A stretch of DNA of 64,000 nucleotides from contig NC_092459.1 in NCBI RefSeq assembly GCF_047495875.1, positions 38,793,490 to 38,857,489 of the forward strand, written 5' to 3'. Shown here one piece after another: positions 34,515 through 47,306 of the stretch. The DNA is from Pithys albifrons albifrons (lineage: Eukaryota; Chordata; Aves; Passeriformes; Thamnophilidae). The position numbers were made by a program, and so were the translations under genes. The first letter of the stretch is position 1, and each line of letters starts with the position of its first letter. The notes beneath the pieces were generated by a model. That model saw only the letters and a list, made by a program, of their open reading frames with translations, made no database searches and had not been told where the DNA came from.

Positions 34515-36384
34515 GATATATAGGTAATGTGCAGTGTTTTGAGAAGGCTAAGTAGAGAATGTGGCATTCTCACATTCTTCACAGGAAAGAAAGAGTAGGA
34601 GAAATCCATCCTCAGAAGAATCTTTCTCACTATGTTTTTAATTTCTGAGAAAGTCCACCAAAGAATGAAGGAAATTATACTTTCATCCACTTCTCATTTG
34701 CCTTCTTCTCATAGCATGCTTTGCAACCTGGATTAGCCCATCCTCAGATTTCTCCTCTTTAAGCAAGTGCTATCAGTTCCTTCCTCTCAAAGCTCTCATA
34801 ATAGTCATCACATTGTCATTAGGATTATTCCATTCTTAAAGATCAATATCTAAGAGTAGACTTTTCCTTTGCGTCAAGATTCATCCATTTCTCAGCTTCA
34901 TTTTCAGAGGAAGAGGCTTGTGTGATCTTGTCTCTTTGTGTTCATCCATGAAAGGATTTGAACTCAGAGGTCAGTTTCTACCAAACTTAACAAAAGGCAA
35001 AAGTTCAAAGATACTAACTTCTGACATGCTTGGGGGTCAGGATGAGGCCAAGCCAAGTGGAAGAGGCATCTCCCATTTGTGTTTCCACTGCAATGAAGTT
35101 CATCCCTTATTAGATGTCTAAACAAAGAGACAAATCTATAGGAAATTATAACTCTCTTCTTGTGAGGAAAACTTCTGTCACCAGCAAAAGATAACTAATT
35201 TTCCTCACTGTGGAGCAGGAACTGTAACAATTTAGCTCTGAGTACATAACAAAAGACATGAGAGATCACAGCTTTTCTCTTCACGGTAATAAAATCGTTG
35301 TTTATGTTTGACTGCTTCTGCAACAGGAATCTCAGAGAATAAATTCTGAAAAAAACAAGGACCCTTCAGTAAAATTCAAGTTCAGACTGCTTTAGAGAAA
35401 GTGGGATTTTGTTTTATGAGGATACAGAAGATACAAAATTAAAAAAGTGGCTGAAAGATATACGTATGAGTTCATCCCTTACTTCTTTGAGAGCTAAAAT
35501 TTCCAGGCTAATACTAAGCAAACAATGCAAAAAGCAACATATTTGTGAGCTATTTATTTTAGAAAATAGCAACAGCATTGTATATTACATTGCATTATAG
35601 TTCATTTTTATATATTATCAAGCATGGCTTAGCTGTGAAGCATATAGGTGCTGTGAGAGTACAATGGACTAGAAAAGCCTTGACAGGAAGGCAAGGAGAG
35701 GTCAGAGGCAGCTGAAGGAAAACAAGACTTGGTTCGCTCCTCATACTAGCATGCAATGACAGTTTATAAGAAGGACTGTGACTGGCTTCACATCACATGT
35801 CAACTTTCCTGCCTGCTCAGTCTTTATTGGTGTCAAATTTTATTGTTCAGACTGACATACAACTGAACACGATTTTAAAGGGATAGTGCATAGTATCTAA
35901 GTGCAGTTCCAGTTGGTTTAAACCAGGAAGTTGCAACACCCCTGATTCCCCAATCTGTTGTCCTTCCGGAGCACCAGAGGCACCAGAGGTAAATGTGGGA
36001 ACTACATGGCTGTGGGCAGAAGATGGGACCCTGGGATCCCTACCTTGGGCAGTTAAATTCTGGTGGAAGCACTTCCTGAGAGTGTGTTCCAACACAGCTA
36101 AATGAAACAGAGGAGAAGAATGCAAGGGCAATATTAGGTACACAAGTAATTATGCTAAGTAGTCTTCATGTCTACTGATTTTGCTTGGAGAAATAATTGC
36201 TTTCCATCACAGATTTTTTTTCAAGAGCACCTTACAGGTTTCCTGCCACAGCCATACTCCTGGTTGTACAACTGAGATCTTTCTTTAGAAACCCCTGCAA
36301 TAACTAATAGTTTCTTTGTGTTCTATCTGCATAGTCAAAAGGTCTGGATAAAAGACTGAAATGCTTTGATTGACAGTCACGCCC

Positions 36385-37112
36385 ATAGGTCCAGTGAAAA
36401 AGATATTCCTTACATTTAAATAGAACCTCCTGTACTTCAGTTTGTGCCCATTACCTCTGGTTCTGCCTCTGAGCACCACTGAGAAGAGTCTGGTTTTGCC
36501 TTCTTACACCATCCTATCAAGTAGTTACAAACATTGACCAGATGCCCCTGAGGCTTCTCTTCCTCAGGCTGAACAACCCCAGCTCTCAGCCTCTTTTCAT
36601 TGGAAGGATGCTTCAATCTCTTAATCATAGAATCATAGAATCGATTGGATTGGAAAAGACCTCCGAGAGCATCGAGTCCAACCCTTGGTCCAACTCTAGT
36701 CCATTTACTAGATCATGGCACTCAGCGCCATGTCCAATCTCAGTTTAAAAATCTCTAGGGATGGTGAATCCACCACCTCTCTGGGCAGCAACAACATTCT
36801 TTGTTGTTTTTTCCTTCACTCTCTCCCATGTGTCCTTCATACTGGGGAGGCACATCTGGACACAGCACTCCAGGTATGTTTCACTGGTGCTATGCAGACA
36901 GGAAGAATCATCTCCCTCATCGTGCTGACAGTGCAGGGGCTGTTGGCTCCCCTTGCCACAACAGTACATTGCTGTCTTATGTTCAAGCTGGCATGCACCA
37001 GGATCCTCATCTCTTCCCTGCAGAGCTGATTTCCAGCTGGTCTGTCTCCAGCATATATGGGGGCATGGGACTATTCCTCTCCAGGTGCAGGACTTTGCAT
37101 ATTCCGTCAAAG
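36385..37112 (-). mobile_element. CR1 LINE, antisense, split by a younger CR1
   Basis: The reverse strand is CR1 3' region. In plus-strand order it shows GAACCTCCTGTACTTCAG, TTTGTGCCCATTACC, GAGCACCACTGAGAAGAG and CAGGCTGAACAACCCCAGCT up to about 36624. After the inserted copy (36625-36803) it resumes with TACTGGGGAGG, GGACACAGCACTCCAG and CCAGGTGCAGGACTTTGCAT. The two parts are colinear in CR1 and belong to one element, with the order running toward the ORF2 end at the right. Its own 3' terminal repeat, expected on the left, is not clear. Many substitutions show it is old and inactive. Frames across 36715-37118 on both strands derive from it. Confidence 0.9.
36625..36803 (-). mobile_element. 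CR1 3' end inserted inside an older CR1
   Basis: The segment starts with the inverted CR1 terminal repeat AATCATAGAATCATAGAATC. It continues with GGAAAAGACCTCCGAGAG, CATCGAGTCCAACCCTTGGT and CCACCTCTCTGGGCAGC. It interrupts the host CR1 between its CTTCAATCTCTT and CTTCACTCTCTCC blocks, which are adjacent in an unbroken CR1. Its better-preserved tail fits a younger insertion. The right edge is set by where the host sequence resumes and is uncertain by about 15 bp. Confidence 0.88.
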
Positions 37113-37363
37113 TATTAGCATGTAAAATAATATTAGATACAAAAAATCAATCATAAAGCTGTATAACATATCTCCAAATATTATGTACTTGAGAGGGCAG
37201 ACTGTCTGACCATGTGCCAGTAATTTTCATACAAAGTCTCATCACGTGTCAGAACTTCTCCTCACCTCTAACAGAAAACTCAGAAAGCAGAAGAAATGGG
37301 TAAAATATTGCTCGTCCAGTCTAAGCTCTATTGATTCCTTACTGTAAACCTGAAGTGAGAAAA

Positions 37364-37399
37364 GGGGGGGGGAAGGGAATGGGGGGCAGGGGAGGGGGG
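37364..37399 (+). repeat. G-run cluster, strong G-quadruplex candidate
   Basis: Five G-runs of 9, 3, 6, 4 and 6 bases are separated by linkers of only 1-3 bases (AA, AAT, CA, A). This exceeds the usual G3+N1-7 rule for an intramolecular G-quadruplex on the plus strand. The surrounding sequence is ordinary and AT-rich. Confidence 0.9.
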
Positions 37400-37753
37400 A
37401 AGTGGTACTGTGTGAAAAAATCCCAGTTTAGTTACACAGGTGTAAAAAAAAATCCCTATTATTTCAGTTTTCCTTTTGCACTTTCCCAGAGTAAAAAGTA
37501 GAATCAGAACCAAAGACCTGATTCACTAAGATGGTGAATGTTCTCAATCCCCACTAAAATGACCTTCTTTCTAGATGGGGTCCAAATGCATTACATAAAA
37601 TACCAGAGAGTGAAGCCTAATTCAACTTACTTTCCATATGGAAAGACACAGACAGGAGACTGGAAGAACATAATACACAAGAATTCCTGTGCTGGTTGTT
37701 TTTTTCAAAATGAGGACATAGGTTTCAACTGCCTATGGATATGTGCAGACAGC

Positions 37754-37896
37754 TGCTCCTCTCCTCCTCTCCTCCTCTCCTCCTCCTCTCCCCCTATCCC
37801 CTCCCCTCCCCTCCACTCCCCTTCTCTCCCCTCCCTTTCATTCCCCTCCACTCCCCTTCTCTCCCCTCCCCTTCATTCCCCTTCATTCCCCTTCCA
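37754..37896 (+). repeat. Long polypyrimidine (CT) tract
   Basis: About 143 bp of almost uninterrupted C and T, beginning CTCCTCTCCTCCTCTCC. It contains a 35-bp tandem duplication: the block CTCCACTCCCCTTCTCTCCC occurs at 37811 and again at 37846. Later it becomes CATTCCCCTT repeats. The minus strand is a G-rich purine run, so the tract can form triplex (H-DNA) or G4 structures. Frames through it encode only proline/serine/leucine repeats and are not genes. Confidence 0.93.
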
Positions 37897-40800
37897 TTTT
37901 TTGAGGGAAGCTTTAATTTCAACTCTGTTTCTACCTGTGAAGCTTGATTTAGAAGAGATATATCCACAGCCACAGAGATATGCAGTGTGCAAAGATAATG
38001 GGTAAGATAATACAGATGGGATAAAACACCTTGAAGGCTTTTCACTTTCATGTTGATGATTTAACTATGAGCCTTGGAAATTCGACTCTTGGTGTCTGAG
38101 ACAGAAGCTACTGAGCAGCTGTCATCCTCTCAGGTATGTGGTGTGAAAGGTCTCAGGTTTAATCAGCCCTTTAAAATAATAGGAATGAGAAAGTTGTTCA
38201 TAACCATGGGAACCTCTTGCAAAGTGCTGCTTTTGCCATGCAGACACCTGTTCCTTCCCTCCTTCCTGCCCCCAGTAATACCCAGACACCGACCAGCACA
38301 TGCAGTGCTTTCTGCCTTGCTCCTTGGCCTTGAGGAATTGCAAAACTAACTAATATAACTTTATACAGAAAATTTCCTTGCTGTTCCAGAAGCCTGAATA
38401 AAACTTTTCCATGTCTTTCCATGTCTGACAAACCTGAAGCTAGAAAGGGTAGGTATGAGCCTGGTAGTTGTCCATGGATCTGTGTCTTGTCCTTGGATGA
38501 GCCAACATGAATTTTGATAAAAGTTTTTCCTGCAGTCCATTCGTACCTACTTTTCCCATGTAGATCCTTTAGTGTCTTTAATAAGTTTCATCTGTGGCTT
38601 CACCCTTTCCTTTACTGGAAAACTACTCTGGTTCACTTATGTTTCTGTTTCATGATGACTATAAGAAATATATACCTTTCTTATCTTTATCTGTCTGATA
38701 AATTTAGTTAAAATTGGCCACAGAATTTTTTTTTTTCTGGGGGAAGTCAAGAGCCGCTGACAACTAAGCATTTTCTGTGTGGAATCTGGATAGAAATATC
38801 TAAAAATATATAATACTCTCAAGAGCTACCAGGCTTTACATATGCTAGATGACGAAATTAATTAATTTCCTTTTTTTAAAGTAACATTAGGAAAAAAAAT
38901 CTAAATATTCTGATTTCCATATGAAAATACAATTTATTTCATTTAATGCCTGAAATTTTGGAGTGATGCCACAATGACAGGTTCATTTTAAAGGAATGGT
39001 TTTTCTCTTTCTTCTACCAAACCATATACAGCTCCTGTTGTCAGAAACCTTTGTAATTTTGACTTAAGAACTGATCTAGCAGTCAAAACTACAAATTGCA
39101 GTCCAATTACAAAAGCAGAACTCTAAACTGTGCAAATGTTGAGCTTTATAGTCTCTGCAGTGTCACACTCTAGTTCAAGTTGCTATTCATTAAACAGAAG
39201 CTGTTAATGTTATTTGTTGACAGCAAGAGATCTGTATTTGACAGTCATTATCCTGCAGCAAGGCTCTTTAGACTTTTTTGGACCCTTTGCCTGTGATTAC
39301 AGTGTACTATTTTTTTTTTCTGTAAACAGCACCTCATTTATCGTTTAAATTGGGAATGACCATAGAGGCTCAATTTCCCACTAAGAGTTACTATTTAGGA
39401 AGCAAAAGCGTTGTAGTAGTTTTAAATTGTTTGGACCATCTTGTCTTTGAAATAGGGGAAAAACTGTATTCTCCACCTAGACCAGTAGTTTCCCTTGACA
39501 GTGTTTCCAATGTGGTTGTGCTACTTTCACTGAAAAAAAGATTTTTTCATAGAGGTAAGAAGGAAAGGAAGGAAGGCATAACTCCTTATGCCTGCAAAAT
39601 TCATCCCTTAAGCAGTAGGAGGAAGACAATATTAAGAAAATATTTAGTGGGATGATGGAGAAGGAGGGAATAAGATGATCTAAGGTAGTCTGTGAGTCAG
39701 GTTGCCTTTTCAGTAAGGTTTTGTAGCCTTTGGAGCATCACATTATACTGCAAAAATATAAGCAAAAGCTTGAATTTTTGATCCTTTGGAAAAGCAACTT
39801 CTCATTCCAAATCAATGTCAAAATATTGAGGGGTTTTTCTCATCAGAAAGTTCAGAAAAACTCTGATTCAAAAATAGCTAAATCTTGTCTTATGAGTCAG
39901 TTTGACATTAAATTAGATTATCTGCCATCCCACATGGTCTCACAGGAGCTGTGCGACCAGCAGCTCATAATCTACTTCATAAGCAGTGCTCAGTGTCAGA
40001 ACTTCATCTTTCACAATGTACTGACACTCAGGCTTCTTCACATGTTTGAGTCAAAAGGCTACTATATGGAAACATGGGAGTTATAATCTGTCTGGGGAAC
40101 ATAGATTCCAGAATGCCTGGAGGCAGGATTCCAAGCACCTAATGGACAGATGTTATGAAATTTCACTGACAGGACGAGATTCAGATTAATGCTGAACTGA
40201 AGCTAATATTTCAAATTTGGCAAAAAGAAGTTCTTAAGTATTCCTAATGATTTTTTTTATCATCAGCATAAAACCATGGTTTTATAGAAAAGTTATGTTG
40301 TGTAGAAGTTGTTCTCCTCTAACTAAAAGAAACAAAACATTTTCCTGTCCATTTCTTGATGTGATGCAAGTTGATCATTTTAGACTATTTCAGGAAAATA
40401 TGATATAATTTTAAAGAATTACAGAACTTTTTCACTTTGATTCTTTGATTGTGTAGAGACTTTACATAAGGCACTGCCTCAGAAATGTAGGATGGACATT
40501 AATAGCTGGACTATTTAAAAAAGTCAGATGGCACAATGTTAGGCAATGCGGCTGGAGTATTCTGATGTTTGATATTTGTAGCTGGAACAATCTATTTCAG
40601 GATAAATTACTAACTGATATAAAGCAGCTAATTCATCTGAGCAACCAATTTATGTGAGCTATACAGATTCACATCAGAAAAAAACAATTACATATTACAG
40701 CATAAAAAAATTGAGGGCATATTGAGAACCAAGGGTCACTGAGGTACTTCTTTGTGCTTTATCACCACTTCGCTGCTTAACAAAAAAAGCAAAGAAAGAT

Positions 40801-43800
40801 ATTCTTCTAATCAGTCCAGTATGAAAATTGGAGATGAGAGGTCTTTTTATGCTCTTTGTTACATTTCCTATGCAGTTACATTTTGAACACTAAATATCTT
40901 TCCCAAAAATGTATACACTTTACAGTATATTTTATTTGCTTGTGATGGGTTTTTTGTTTTATTTTTTATTAGTTTTTGAAAATATGGATTAGACCGTGAG
41001 AGAGTCATGTCTCTTTCATTACACTGCATTCTGTTATAAGCAATTTCACCCTCTATTGCATCATGTTTCATATTTGATGTAATAAAGTAACTCATCATTT
41101 CTTAATCATGCCCCTTGCCCTTGCTGTTAGGAAAAGGTTGGAAGAAGATGCAGGTAAGAGACAATTTAATTATAAGAGTACATTTAATGTCACTTGGTGT
41201 GGCCAGATCAAAAATAGGTCTTGTCAAACAAATAAGATTTCATTTTGGTTGAAATTACAGGTTTGATTGATAAAGAGATAACTGCAGAAGTATAATTGAA
41301 TAATTAAGTAATAACATCTAAAATTCCAATTTAAAAATTAGCCATCTCCATGAGCAATGAATTAATCATCCAACTGATAAACCTCCAAAAATCAGTAAAG
41401 AACATCACTTAACACTTCTACTGAAACAGACTAGAGAAGGATTTCCTGTCTGTAACATATGCAATGAGATGCAAAAAGCATTAGTATTTTGTGGAAAAAA
41501 CTGTTACAAAATTAAAGCTTTGCACCAGACAGGGTGTTGTTCCTCTCCCTCAGTGAATATTTAGCTCTCTGGATATAGCAAAAAGCAGGTATTGAGACCC
41601 TTTTAAAATTTACTACAGTGTGGTAAGAGATTTCATTTGGGATATGGGTAATCTGGGTTGAAATCAAATTCTTAGGCTGAATTTTTTTTTTTAAAGAGAG
41701 AGAGAACTCTGAACTTAGACCCTGCAAATTCCTAATAGGTATATTTCTCAATTTTTTGGAAGGGAATTTTGTCAGCTTCGGTTTTCATTACACTTTCCTG
41801 AATCTGAGAAACCTCTCTGCAAAATCCTCATTAAAACCAGCACAATCCATGAAATATTATTCATTCCAACATATTGATATAATCCAGTGAAAAAGACCTG
41901 TAAAAATACCACATAGAGACTACTTTCTATAGAAATTCTATAGGGTCTGACAATACAGCTGATACTAATCAGTATCTTCTTTAGTGATATGGAAATAACA
42001 TAAAACTACTGCTAATAAAATTGTATCAACAGATACAAAGATAAGTTGAATGCTAAATAATGATAATGAAATGCCATGATGCTTGGTAAATTGCTCAGTA
42101 AAATGAGTCCATTCAGACAGGATGCATTACAATAAAATATGTATGAGGCTCGGTATATATAGGAGGGGTTATTTTGTGGACACAGAAGCTGCGAACAGGG
42201 CTTATGATTCCCACTGTCTGAGTCAAATACTGCAGTAGAGGGTGGATGCAGTCCCTGTTCAGATGGCAGATGACTATTTCAAGGCTATATATATATGTTA
42301 CTGAATAATAATGATTATTAAAGATGTCTCAAATCTAACAGAAAACTTAAGTCACATTTATATTGGAAAAAGTGTTACTTTTGGAACAATCTAAACACCA
42401 AGGAAAAGGTGAGTTCATCTTCCCTCACTGTTTTTAAGGGAAGATTTGATGGCTTCAAGAGAAACAATGTTTCAGTCCAACAATTTTCAAAGTCTTCTCA
42501 GGTAACATTTCTTCTGCGTTCATGATCTCATCTTAGAATGTAATTCTGTAGTCTGGGAACAAGTTATTAGCCTTCAACATTTCCAGCAAAAGGAAATGTT
42601 TTAGTTTGTAAAATATAGAGGTTCAGTTTTTTGAAGTATATCAGGCATTTCAAATATATCACGTGCTTTGGCAGTCAGATCAAGTGACAGACATAGCACC
42701 TCAAGCTGCTCCACAGAATAGGCACTTTTCCATTATTGATACATGTAATTCTGCCGTATTCCATTGTCAGTGTCAGCTACTCTAAGGATCAGTCTTATGA
42801 TAAACATGGAGTTGCACAGGCCCCAGCATGGAGGAAGCCTGGCTTCCCATGAGCTTTTAACCTACATCATAGACTTTCAGTGTGTAAAAGAAAATGCTAA
42901 GTCCAGCTGGAAAGTCAACCCCCTTCTTATACGAATTGTCCAGTGGCTTGACTGGATGAGCTTCCACAGGTGATTTTGCTTCAGGTATTACACATGCAAA
43001 GTACTTTTCCTACACTTATCTATCTATTTTCATGAAACTAGAGAACTAACTGCAGTTTAGTCAAGCAAATTAAAGCCTGTCATTTGAACCTTGGTTTTAG
43101 GTACCTAGTGATGCTGTTTAAGTGCTTGTAATTCTCACTGATATGTTTATTTGCCTAGAGAGCAGAGCTTTATAGATATCAACACCATTCCATCACATTT
43201 TTCTAAGCTAACATTACCACTTACCACTGTCACTGAGATGATATAGCTGCTCAATGAACTATCCAGCAAGAATCTATACCAATCTCTGAACTGGTCCTAA
43301 ATACAGTAGTGGAATTGCTGGCAGCAAAGTCTGTGCACTGAGAACATACAGATCTGCCAGACATGCACTTCTGTGCACTATATAGCTCCACATTTTCATG
43401 TAGTGCACATAGAGAATTTCTTATCCTTAGGCTACATGTAATTCAGGATTTGATTTGGATTTGTTTCCCTCCCTCTTCTGTGTGATAGCCCGAAGTACAG
43501 TGCTTTTTATTCCTGAATTTTTTGATGGTCTTTCCAGCACACTAGCCTATGAGGGTTATTTTCTCCATTATTCTATCTTTGTCTTATTTCTTGCGTTCCT
43601 TTAGCTTGATGCACTTGCTCCAAACTGATGGCTGTTTTACTTCAGTGCTCGCACTGAAATTCAGTGGGAGATATCTTTACAGAGATAAAGCTGTTCCTTT
43701 CATAAATCTCCCTAGTAAGCTGGATTCACAAGCTCCATAAGAGCTTGATTAGGGATTTCTTTCTCTGAAATCATATAGAAATAGAAAAGTTCTTAACCAT

Positions 43801-44551
43801 GTATGACTTTGGAACACCTTTTGATCTCCAGTTTTTGCTTCAGAACTCATCAAGTTGCAATCTGTGTTCAGACCCCGTTTCTAACAGTGATGTCCCACTT
43901 ATTTGCTTGATTTTTCCTCTTGTCAAAATATTTAAAAGGTATTATCTCAATTTTTAAAAATCTTTATCACAGAGAGCTCTGTATACACACTCAGCTCTTG
44001 CATCCATTGCTTTTATGCATAGATATTTAAATCCATGGTTCAGCTTGAAGCTCTGTGATTTTTTTTTCCTCAGGACTGTAATGTTTAGCTGTTTATTACA
44101 GTCTCTTCCTAAGTGTGAATATCACTCAACTGAATATTGCCACTGTTTTTCCTGCATCACGTGTGAAGTAATATATAAGATCTTTTTTTCTGATGGTCCA
44201 TTTTCTCTTTAAGACTTAGATGTATTCTGTAACTGTAGCCAGCACATGTTGGCTTCTCAGTCCCCCTTTCAACAGCATGCTTCTGCAAGCTGGATGGTGT
44301 CTTTCTCTTACACTTTTCCAGAATTTGTAATTATTACAAAGATTACTGGAGGCTAAAGAAGCAAGCAGCGTTGTTGCAAATGTTCAGTAGCTTTGGTTCT
44401 CTTTATGAACCAATAATGTAGTCATCCCCTTCACATTATCACTACATGACTTACTTTCTGTAGTAGCATCTGAATAGAAGCTGATAGGAAAAAAAATTAT
44501 TGAACCTTTCTCTAAATGCCTCAAACTCATTTGGAAGTGTGAATCTTTGGG

Positions 44552-44579
44552 AAAAAAAAAAAAAAAAAAACAAACAAAA
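44552..44579 (+). repeat. Poly(A) run with AAAC tail
   Basis: About 21 consecutive A bases followed by CAAACAAAAAC. No retroposed sequence was recognised upstream. Confidence 0.85.
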
Positions 44580-45667
44580 ACGTGATGTAAAGGTTTACCA
44601 CAAATCAGTCTCTCAATGTCATTTAGTGGATATACAATTTTTCTTGCTATCTCTGTACTTGGGAAACAGATAATATGGACTGATTCATAAAACAACACTA
44701 AATTGCAAAAATAGCAGAAAACATAAGGATACAATGATAGGATTACACCATACACTTGTGAGGTTGTTATATGTAAGGTAATTAACTATTGTATGAGTGT
44801 TTGAAACTCACACGACTTTTTGAAACTACTAACAGCTTGAACTGCTACTATTTACAGTATTAACTAATAATTGAAAAGTACTGCAGGGCACTATAAATAA
44901 GTGCAAAGCCTCTTTTATACTTTCTCCAATCCCTATGTCAAGCTGACAAAACAAAGTTCATTAGTGTGTTTCATATATGAGGGGGTAAAAATGGTAACAC
45001 AAACAGTTAGTAGTATAAAACTACAATAGTACCAGAGGGAAGTGAAAGAAGGTAAAATACTAAGATGGGATCAGGAACAGTGTTGTTCCTTTCAAAGGTA
45101 GGATCTAATTTGAGGTCATAAAATGGTACTCATAGTTAGGAGGAAGATGGAACTTCAACTGACAAGTGATGTTTCACTGAGTGTAACAAGCAATCATGTG
45201 TGCCAAGTGCAGCTTCATCACATCAGTGCCCTTTCTCAAGCTGATGCTCCCATTTGGGTGTACAGCTCTGAGATAGCAGTCCATGTCTCCAAGTTGTTCA
45301 CTAAATTTTGAAAACAGCAATGCAGCACATCAGCTCCTCAACTGGGATAAGCCATTGATGGTCCCTCTCTGAGGTCCTGTTTTCAAACTAGTGGCTGGAA
45401 ACACTGAAACACTTTCATGTCCAGAAGTTCAAAAACATTAGGCTTCTTCTCCATACCTCAGCTGTACACACTTCCCTGTCTGAAGATGGAGAGAGCAGAG
45501 GGAAAGGCAAAAAAACCTCCTCTTTTCTGTCTGTCTCTGTTCTCTTTAGGTGTGCTCAATGATATTTTTTGTTCCGTAAGTGAAACCACAACAATGACCT
45601 TTGTTCAAGGACCAACAAAATTACTAGCACTGGCAAGAGAAACAGAGCCAGAGATTCAGGTTTTAGA

Positions 45668-45683
45668 AAAAAAAAAAAAAAAA
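45668..45683 (+). repeat. Poly(A) run
   Basis: An A run of about 17 bases inside otherwise ordinary sequence. It supplies the lysine run in the 105-codon frame at 45417-45734. Confidence 0.85.
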
Positions 45684-46674
45684 GATGTATTTTTTGTTGT
45701 GCTTCTCTTTATTCTGGTGTGTAAATTACAATGAAATTCTCCTGCCCAACATTTTCTGTTCCCTGCTGGTAGGACCTCAGAGGTGAGTGGTCACACAAGG
45801 AGCCTGAAGCGGAAAATTCAAGTTGTGAGAAACTGCATCTTTACCCTTACAGACCTCAAGTCTCAAGGAGTATCTTACTTCTGCCTGAATTGAAAGGACT
45901 AGGTACTTAAATACAATAGGTAGCACCCTTAGCTTTACATGTCTTAGTAACCTTTGTCATATTATATACCTTTTCAAGTTTCTCAGGGCAGATTAGCAAG
46001 AAGCAGTAGACAGCTGGCTCTCTTCTGTACTGCCATATGGTACTGGATATCAGAAACAGAACTCCAGCCAACTGGTCCTTTGCTTTGAACACTCTGCATT
46101 TCCCTATTTTGAACTACCTCTATACTTGTGCAACCTTTCAGCTTCTTAAAGCTCTCAGCACATGAACAGTGATACAGATGTTTTGACATGAACTAGTTTA
46201 GTCTCATTAGTGACTGCTATAATGTTCTGGGCAGAATTTTCTAAGGAAGACAAGAAGCAAATCTTAATAGAAGAATGCTATTTCTATCAGCTGTACACAG
46301 TAGTTGACCAATTCTATTCTTAATAGAAAGCTGGTGACCTGTTTGGGGGATTTTAAACTTTTCATTCCTTGGTTGGTGAAACAGAAGAAAGTAACTAGAA
46401 GAGTTTAAATTAGTGAGAGAATATAGGATAAATGAATACTTGTGATAATATTCATTAAATTAGTAGGATATGCCAGTTTTCACATATACTGGAAATCGTA
46501 TTTCTTGCCACACCTAACTTTTTATTCTTTGAAGTATTTGTGGATTTCTTTTTTCAGATAGAAGTCATATACCATGTCCCATTAGAGGAATTTCAGCATG
46601 TGCTTATCATCTTTGGGTAGAAGTCTGTTGTAAATCTCACACAGTCCCATCCTCACCAACACCACTCTGGCTTA

Positions 46675-47306
46675 ACCACAGAATCACTGAGTGGCTGAGG
46701 TTAGAAGGGACATCTGGAGCTCAATTTGCCCAATCCCCCTGCTCAAGCAGGGCCACCTAAAGCTGTTTGCCCAATACCACGTTCAGATGGGTTCTGTGAA
46801 TCCATCTCTAGAATGGAGACTCCACAATCTTTCTGGGTAATCTCTGCCAGCATTTGGTCATCCTCATAGTGGAAAAAAGTGTTTGCTGATGTTCAGAGGG
46901 AACCTCCTGTGTTTCAGTTGGTGCCCATTGCCTTTGGTCCTTCACTGGGCACCACTGAAAATAGCCTGACTCTGGCCTCTTTGCACCCTCCCATCATATA
47001 GTTCTACACATTGACAAGATCCCCTTGAACACTCCTTCTCCAGGCTAAATGGTCCCAGCTCTCTCAGGCTTTCCTCATAGCAGAGTTGCTCCAGACCCAT
47101 AATCATCTTTGTAGCCCATCACTGGACACTCCAGTATGGCCACATCTCTTTTTTTCTGGGGAGAAGCCCAGAACTGGACACAGTACTACAGATGTACCCT
47201 CACCAGTGCTAAGAAGAGAGGAAGGATCACCTCTCTTGACCTGCTGGCAGTGCTTAACCTACTGCAGTACAAGATGCCCTCAACCTTCTTTCATGCCCAC
47301 ATTGAA
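46675..47306 (-). mobile_element. CR1 LINE, antisense, about 630 bp including 3' end
   Basis: The longest continuous CR1 copy in the window, reading right to left. Its 3' terminal part is at the left (ACAGAATCACTGAGTGG, CCCCCTGCTCAAGCAGGG). This is followed by GAATGGAGACTCCACAATCT, AGAGGGAACCTCCTGTG, TTGGTGCCCATTGCC and CAGGCTAAATGGTCCCAGCT. GAACTGGACACAGTAC lies near the right. It covers the CR1 3' UTR and the very end of the ORF2 region. Numerous differences from the expected CR1 wording show an old copy. The 79-codon plus frame at 47086-47325 lies in it and is spurious. Confidence 0.93.

Larger units (their letters stand above)
26964..36384. other. Unique AT-rich sequence, no gene seen
   Basis: Over 9 kb without a supportable gene. 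Features inside are a CA microsatellite (34494-34514), an A-rich tract (33750-33797), a cluster of TAATTA motifs (30009-30137), a GC-richer block of unknown nature (about 32590-33090) and a short frame at 29282-29482 with a retroviral-looking cysteine motif. The largest frame is 121 codons (32432-32797). Its only exon-like signals, a GGGTAAG and a polypyrimidine-CAG, lie about 25 bp apart and in the wrong arrangement for an intron. Confidence 0.6.
37113..46674. other. Unique AT-rich sequence with G-rich and pyrimidine tracts, no gene seen
   Basis: No frame beyond 155 codons. The longest (37538-38005) runs through the pyrimidine tract and owes its length to it. Simple sequences are the G-run cluster, the pyrimidine tract and A-runs at 44552-44579 and 45668-45683. 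A perfect 18-bp palindrome (ATAAAACCA/TGGTTTTAT) lies at 40268-40285. The stretch 41160-41390 is homogeneous AT-rich sequence with several AATTAA-like words but no repeat signature. Confidence 0.6.

Noticed and set aside
37538..38005. 155-codon frame with a proline/serine-rich middle
   Set aside because: The P/S/L-rich part is the pyrimidine tract at 37754-37896 read as codons, and the flanks are unrelated.
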